Below, piece by piece: positions 32,503 through 32,788 of a DNA stretch of 32,788 bases; the first letter of the stretch is position 1; every line of letters starts with the position of its first letter. The translations under genes and the position numbers were made by a program. This stretch comes from Catenulispora sp. GP43 (lineage in GTDB: Bacteria > Actinomycetota > Actinomycetes > Streptomycetales > Catenulisporaceae), in contig NZ_JBGCCT010000050.1 of assembly GCF_041260665.1 (NCBI RefSeq), positions 1 through 32,788 on the forward strand, read 5' to 3'. The notes under the pieces were generated by a model. That model ran no database searches, had not been told where the DNA came from, and worked only from the letters and a program-made list of their open reading frames with translations.

Positions 32503-32728
32503 CGGTACCCCCTGTGTTCGAACGGCGCCTTCAGTGATTGTAAGGAGCGGAGGGGGTCGAGCGACGTGGAGCCGCCGCAGCCGCCATCACCCGACTGGGT
32601 GCCGCACGGTTGCCGTTCATGATCGGCGGACGCATGGTGCGGAGGAGGCGGATGATCGCGCGGGTGCCCAACCAGCTACGGAGTGGACATGAGCTCGGCT
32701 TTCGCCGTTTCTGCAGATGTGATGGGGG
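32503..32728. other. Upstream region of the AfsR-type gene
   Basis: No gene is seen. It should hold the promoter of the regulator and the end of the transcript from the partial gene at the edge. No clear -10/-35 pair, palindrome or terminator stands out. Confidence 0.4.
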
Positions 32729-32788
32729 TCAGGCCGCCAGGTCCAGTCCTGCTTGGGCCCAGGCGTGCTGGACCTCGCGGATTTCGGT
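32729..32788 (-). CDS. C-terminal 19 codons of a gene cut by the window edge
   Basis: Reading leftward from the window edge the frame gives TEIREVQHAWAQAGLDLAA and then TGA (32729-32731). The amphipathic helix and actinobacterial codon use make a real C-terminus plausible, but 19 residues are too few to name a family. Confidence 0.35.
   Translation of the reverse strand, partial: TEIREVQHAWAQAGLDLAA

Overview
The window is high-GC DNA from a filamentous-type actinobacterium, in the Streptomyces/Catenulispora range. The evidence is very GC-rich third codon positions, many GTG starts, a BTAD/AfsR-type regulator, an LtrA remnant, WXG-type N-termini on RHS proteins and long hairpin terminators. 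The genus cannot be fixed from the sequence alone.

Most of the DNA is given to three paralogous RHS/YD-repeat polymorphic toxins, each followed by its own putative immunity gene. RHS-1 (113-4159, + strand) lacks its secretion-type N-terminus and start region and ends in a deaminase-like tip, with a helical 207-aa partner (4170-4793). RHS-2 (5791-10374, - strand) is full length, has a WXG-like N-terminus and a possible nuclease tip, and overlaps its immunity gene by ATGA (5306-5794). RHS-3 (21118-25623, - strand) is full length with a short tip that may be an RNase, followed by a 109-aa partner (20773-21102). The three tips and the three partners look unrelated to each other. The first ~295 codons of RHS-2 and RHS-3, and the part of that region left in RHS-1, are almost identical. 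RHS-1 and RHS-2 therefore form a 383-bp inverted repeat (92-474 / 9509-9891), and inversion between the arms would join the promoter and secretion domain of RHS-2 to the core, deaminase tip and immunity gene of RHS-1.

Between the convergent RHS-1 and RHS-2 loci lies the 3' half of a tRNA-Ser gene (5169-5219) with no 5' half, followed by a hairpin terminator. This is what an integrated element leaves at its far end, and it suggests that the RHS-1 locus sits at the right end of such an element.

Between RHS-2 and RHS-3 lie several ordinary or decayed genes. They are a solenoid-like gene probably missing its 5' end (10538-11329), an N5-(carboxyethyl)ornithine synthase-like dehydrogenase (11994-13157), a secreted beta-propeller plus cell-wall-binding-repeat protein (13345-15435), a PadR-ABC ATPase-FtsX permease operon with a 27-bp palindromic operator (15555-19453), and a frameshifted, truncated ltrA fused to the tail of an Ig-like-repeat protein (19530-20690).

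To the right of RHS-3 are a Tat-exported CotA-like multicopper oxidase (25815-28070), an FrsA-like alpha/beta hydrolase (28309-29361), a 1001-aa AfsR/SARP-type regulator (29497-32502), and the last codons of another gene at the window edge. A recurring hairpin family with a CCCCTGARCTR-type left arm is found at four gene ends.
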